Below are positions 49,610-52,049 of a stretch of 52,049 nt of DNA, piece by piece. The stretch spans positions 1 to 52,049 of the forward strand of contig JAGAOC010000010.1 of NCBI GenBank assembly GCA_017623935.1. Reading direction: 5' to 3'. Source of the DNA: Agathobacter sp. (GTDB taxonomy: Bacteria > Bacillota > Clostridia > Lachnospirales > Lachnospiraceae). The notes under the pieces are model-generated. The model had not been told where the DNA came from, did not search any database, and saw nothing but the letters and a program-made list of their open reading frames with translations. The translations under genes were made by a program, and so were the position numbers. Numbering within the stretch: position 1 is the stretch's first letter; each line of letters begins with the position of its first letter.

Positions 49610-50356
49610 ATGAGTTCGGTTATCATTACATTAATAATTATAGGTGTGATCTTTTTGGTCGGAAGTTTTTTTGTTCAGGAGAAGTTATCCCAGAACGATA
49701 TAGAGAGACTTGCTGGACTGAGCGAAAAAGAAATTCACATAATTATGGATAAACATTTGAATATGGCAGAAAACAGAGTGGATGATGTGATCGATGAAGC
49801 GATCGAAGCATCTATTTCAGTTACAAAACGTGCCATGGAAAAAGAGACAAATGAGAAGATCATGGCGATCAGTGATTATTCAGATACTGTTTTAGAGGCT
49901 ATGAATAAGTCTCATAATGAGATCATGTTTCTTTATAATATGTTGAATGATAAACATCAGGATCTGACCACTCTTGCTAATCAATTGCAGAATTATTCTG
50001 CTGAATTGAAGAGAACAGAAAATGATGTTATGAAATATATTGCAGATTCTGCTAACTCTATAAAACAGTCGGCTATTGCTCCTGCTGTTCCAAAGAAGGA
50101 AGCACCAAAGAAAGTGCAGACCGTACAGACAGTACAGGATATGCAGCCAGAACCAAGTTCAGATGATCTTGTAAGTTCAGTTGAGATGCCGCAATCTGGA
50201 GAAATGGAATCAGAAGAGAATATGAATCTTCGCATTTTAACACTACACGCAGAGGGTATGGCAGATGTGGATATCGCCAGAGAACTGGGAATTGGACTGG
50301 GTGAAGTGAAATTGGTAATTGGATTATACAGAGGAGAAGATTTCGTTGAAACTTAA
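49610..50356 (+). CDS. DUF6115 protein, SwrB/YlxL-like
   Basis: The 248-residue protein has an N-terminal membrane helix ('VIITLIIIGVIFLVGSFFV', about 4-22), a long coiled coil (about 40-160), a Pro/Lys/Gln-rich linker (about 168-200) and a C-terminal helix-turn-helix-like segment 'ILTLHAEGMADVDIARELGIGLGEVKLVI' (in part). This layout, and its place between fliA/sigD and rpsB, match SwrB (YlxL) of Bacillus, which promotes flagellar export and swarming. The sequence is divergent, so orthology is inferred. The tail overlaps the next gene. Confidence 0.78.
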   Translation: MSSVIITLIIIGVIFLVGSFFVQEKLSQNDIERLAGLSEKEIHIIMDKHLNMAENRVDDVIDEAIEASISVTKRAMEKETNEKIMAISDYSDTVLEAMNKSHNEIMFLYNMLNDKHQDLTTLANQLQNYSAELKRTENDVMKYIADSANSIKQSAIAPAVPKKEAPKKVQTVQTVQDMQPEPSSDDLVSSVEMPQSGEMESEENMNLRILTLHAEGMADVDIARELGIGLGEVKLVIGLYRGEDFVET

Positions 50357-51029
50357 GTATTATCTCCGGGGCTTAGGTCTTGGAATTATTTTTACATCGA
50401 TCATATTAGCAGTTGCATATAGTCAGAACAAAGGTCTTATGACTGATTCAGAAGTGAAAAAAAGAGCCAGTGAATTAGGAATGGTATCAACTGAGTCAGA
50501 GAGCAGTGATCTTTTTAATCAGAATGATACAGAAATTCAGGGAACCGATGAACAGGGAGGCGAATTGGTAGACCAGCCTCAGGATAGCGAGCAGTCCCTG
50601 GCGGGAGATTCCCAGCTGACAGGAGACAGTAGTTCTCAGCAGGGAACAGCACAGCAACCAGAAGAAAGTACCTCTCAGCAGGGAACAGCGCAGCAACCGG
50701 AAGTCGGTACCACCCAGCAGGAACCAGTTCAAGAACCGGATGTGCAGATCCCTCAGCAGGATGATAATGCTCAACAATCCGTGAACAATACCAGTGAACA
50801 GGTATCCAGTGAAGAACCGGAATATATTGTGATCACAGTTGTTCCGGGAGAAGTGTGCAGACAGATCGCAGAGGATCTACAGGCTCACGGCTTAGTAGAT
50901 GATGCAGAATCATTTAGAAAGTATATGCAGGAGAAAGATTATGACAATTTCATTCGAGTAGGAAAGTTCCCAATTAAAAAAGGTGCTACTTACGAAGAAA
51001 TTGCTATTTCACTTACAACAAAACAATAA
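50346..51029 (+). CDS. Membrane-anchored protein with MltG-N-like domain, no catalytic domain
   Basis: The 227-residue protein has an N-terminal membrane helix ('GLGLGIIFTSIILAVAYS'), a Gln/Thr/Pro/Glu-rich extracellular linker (about 60-155, with repeats 'SQQGTAQQPE') and a C-terminal ~70-residue domain ('ITVVPGEVCRQIAEDLQAHGLVDDAESFRKYM', in part). That last domain resembles the N-terminal LysM-like part of MltG (YceG), but the lytic transglycosylase domain is absent. TTG 50346 is chosen since GAGGAG (50331-50336) lies 9 nt upstream; it overlaps the DUF6115 stop by 11 nt. It could sense or bind peptidoglycan. That is inferred. Confidence 0.7.
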   Translation: MKLKYYLRGLGLGIIFTSIILAVAYSQNKGLMTDSEVKKRASELGMVSTESESSDLFNQNDTEIQGTDEQGGELVDQPQDSEQSLAGDSQLTGDSSSQQGTAQQPEESTSQQGTAQQPEVGTTQQEPVQEPDVQIPQQDDNAQQSVNNTSEQVSSEEPEYIVITVVPGEVCRQIAEDLQAHGLVDDAESFRKYMQEKDYDNFIRVGKFPIKKGATYEEIAISLTTKQ

Positions 51030-51035
51030 AAACGC

Positions 51036-51064
51036 TTGCAATTGAGCCTCTGGTATGATATAAT
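51036..51064 (+). promoter_or_regulatory. SigA-type promoter of rpsB-tsf
   Basis: TTGCAA (51036-51041), a 17-bp spacer, and TATAAT (51059-51064) preceded by TGA, an extended -10. This is one of the strongest promoters in the window. It starts 7 nt after the stop of the last fla/che gene. Confidence 0.85.
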
Positions 51065-51076
51065 GCCAGAGGCTTT
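51045..51076 (+). terminator. Hairpin overlapping the rpsB promoter, possible end of the fla/che transcript
   Basis: AGCCTCTGG (51045-51053) pairs perfectly with CCAGAGGCT (51066-51074) around a 12-nt loop that contains the -10 TATAAT of the rpsB promoter. Only three T residues follow (51074-51076), so termination may be partial. Transcripts from the fla/che operon would contain the complete hairpin, while those initiated at the rpsB promoter (near 51071) would not. Confidence 0.55.
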
Positions 51077-51092
51077 AAAACTAATAAACACG

Positions 51093-51154
51093 TGTGCTGA
51101 GATCAAAGTCGGTGCCGGATTTACGCGTTCCGGTAACTTAATCCGTGAAGCACA
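51093..51154 (+). promoter_or_regulatory. Structured rpsB leader, candidate S2 autoregulatory element
   Basis: TGTGCT (51093-51098) pairs with AGCACA (51149-51154), enclosing a hairpin in which CCGGA (51115-51119) pairs with TCCGG (51129-51133), plus a flanking G-U pair. It lies between the promoter and the GGAGGT of rpsB in an ~115-nt leader. Ribosomal protein leaders of this kind are often bound by their own product; for S2 this is inferred here and needs comparison with related genomes. Confidence 0.5.
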
Positions 51155-51185
51155 TGGAAGAATCAACCAAATGGAGGTAATGAAA

Positions 51186-51920
51186 ATGAGCGTAATTTCA
51201 ATGAAACAGTTACTGGAAGCAGGTGTTCATTTTGGACATCAGACAAGAAGATGGAACCCAAAAATGGCTCCATACATCTACACAGAGCGTAATGGTATCT
51301 ACATTATCGACTTACAGAAATCTGTAGGTAAAGTAGACGAAGCTTATGATGCAATCTCTGATATTGCAGCACAGGGTGGAACAATCCTTTTCGTTGGTAC
51401 TAAGAAACAGGCTCAGGATGCTATCAAAACAGAAGCAGAGCGTTGTGGAATGTACTATGTAAACGAGAGATGGTTAGGTGGTATGCTTACCAACTTCAGA
51501 ACTATCCAGAGCCGTATCGCTAGATTAAAAGCTATCGAAACAATGGCAGAAGATGGAACATTCGATGTTCTTCCTAAGAAAGAAGTTATCGCACTTAAGA
51601 AAGAGTGGGAGAAATTAGAGAAGAACCTTGGCGGAATCAAGGATATGAAGAGAATCCCAGATGCAATCTTCGTAGTAGATCCTAAGAAAGAAAGAATTTG
51701 TATCCAGGAAGCACAGTCTTTAGGAATCACCTTAATCGGTATTGCTGATACAAACTGTGATCCAGATGAATTAGATTATGTAATCCCAGGTAACGATGAT
51801 GCTATCCGTGCAGTTAAATTAATCGTTTCTAAGATGGCAGACGCTGTTATCGAAGCTAAACAGGGTGTAGAAGAAGTTGTTACTGAAGAAGCAGTAGAAG
51901 AAGAAGCTACAGAAGAATAA
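51186..51920 (+). CDS. rpsB: 30S ribosomal protein S2
   Basis: The 244-residue protein binds at the back of the 30S subunit and helps recruit S1 and mRNA. It starts '[27 protein letters not shown]' (in part), and has 'YIIDLQKSV', '[12 protein letters not shown]' and '[28 protein letters not shown]', all S2 hallmarks, with a Glu/Val-rich acidic C-terminal tail. ATG 51186 is chosen since GGAGGT (51173-51178) is 7 nt upstream; the in-frame ATG at 51180 is too close. tsf follows after 29 nt. Confidence 0.98.
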   Translation: MSVISMKQLLEAGVHFGHQTRRWNPKMAPYIYTERNGIYIIDLQKSVGKVDEAYDAISDIAAQGGTILFVGTKKQAQDAIKTEAERCGMYYVNERWLGGMLTNFRTIQSRIARLKAIETMAEDGTFDVLPKKEVIALKKEWEKLEKNLGGIKDMKRIPDAIFVVDPKKERICIQEAQSLGITLIGIADTNCDPDELDYVIPGNDDAIRAVKLIVSKMADAVIEAKQGVEEVVTEEAVEEEATEE

Positions 51921-51949
51921 TTAAATTCATATATTTGGAGGACTGAAAA

Positions 51950-52049
51950 ATGGCTATTACAGCAGCTATGGTAAAAGAACTGCGTGAAATGACCGGCGCA
52001 GGTATGATGGATTGTAAAAAAGCATTAAACGAAACAAACGGAAATATGG
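51950..52049 (+). CDS. tsf: Elongation factor Ts, 5' part (cut by window end)
   Basis: The first 33 residues are visible and match EF-Ts: '[18 protein letters not shown]' followed by '[13 protein letters not shown]'. EF-Ts is the guanine nucleotide exchange factor for EF-Tu. The ATG has TTGGAGGA upstream. The gene runs beyond the right edge of the window, in the usual rpsB-tsf order. Confidence 0.97.
   Translation, partial: MAITAAMVKELREMTGAGMMDCKKALNETNGNM

Noticed and set aside
1-52049. tRNA or rRNA genes, complete insertion sequences, prophage attachment sites
   Set aside because: No cloverleaf-type sequences ending in CCA, no rRNA-like segments and no transposase with flanking terminal repeats were recognised.

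Overview
The window reads as a chromosomal segment of a motile, low-GC, Gram-positive anaerobe of the Clostridia, most likely a Lachnospiraceae member (Roseburia/Agathobacter-like). This placement is an inference. It rests on A/T-rich codon use, strong GGAGG-type ribosome binding sites, frequent GTG/TTG starts, CodY and SigK, the FliY-type flagellar switch, and a fla/che operon order that closely follows the Bacillota arrangement and runs into rpsB-tsf.

Region 1 (1-4500) is accessory. It holds the 3' end of a repetitive surface protein, an Rpn-type PD-(D/E)XK nuclease, a two-gene toxin-antitoxin-like module (59-aa partner plus PemK/MazF-like protein) with its own promoter and a palindromic candidate operator, and a CotJC-type manganese catalase that has lost its first ~27 codons. 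Region 2 (4500-12600) is housekeeping: gltX, a UvrD-family helicase, an antisense DUF1292 gene, a GH13 protein whose catalytic motifs have all been replaced, a DUF5662 protein, an RluA-type pseudouridine synthase on the minus strand, and the sporulation sigma factor gene sigK. Region 3 (12600-18330) is comM-dprA-topA followed by codY. The codY promoter overlaps a 12/15 match to the CodY-binding motif, and the gene ends at a good terminator.

Region 4 (18460-51030) is a fla/che supercluster entirely on the plus strand. The first block, from a SigA-type promoter at 18461-18488, is flgB-flgC-fliE-fliF-fliG-fliH-fliI-fliJ-motE-like-fliK-flgD-TIGR02530-flgE (rod, MS ring, rotor, export ATPase, hook). 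A strong terminator (30152-30192) and a new promoter (30294-30322) then start the second block: motA-motB-fliL-fliM-fliY-fliO-fliP-fliQ-fliR-flhB-flhA-flhF-flhG-pilZ-cheB-cheA-cheW-cheC-cheD-(99-aa membrane protein)-fliA-(106-aa protein)-(DUF6115, SwrB-like)-(MltG-N-like membrane protein). This block encodes the stator, the switch/C-ring, the export gate, flagellar number and placement control, a c-di-GMP receptor, chemotaxis signalling and adaptation, and the flagellar sigma factor. No cheY, cheR, flbD, flagellin or chemoreceptor gene is present, so these must lie elsewhere.

Region 5 (51030-end) is rpsB (ribosomal protein S2) with an independent promoter and a structured leader, then the start of tsf (EF-Ts).

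The least described items are the uncharacterised small proteins at the end of the fla/che cluster, the GH13 pseudoenzyme, the toxin-antitoxin-like module next to the truncated cotJC, and several RNA/DNA structures: a possible pseudoknot before flgE, a palindrome after codY, and an rpsB promoter whose -10 box lies in the loop of a hairpin.
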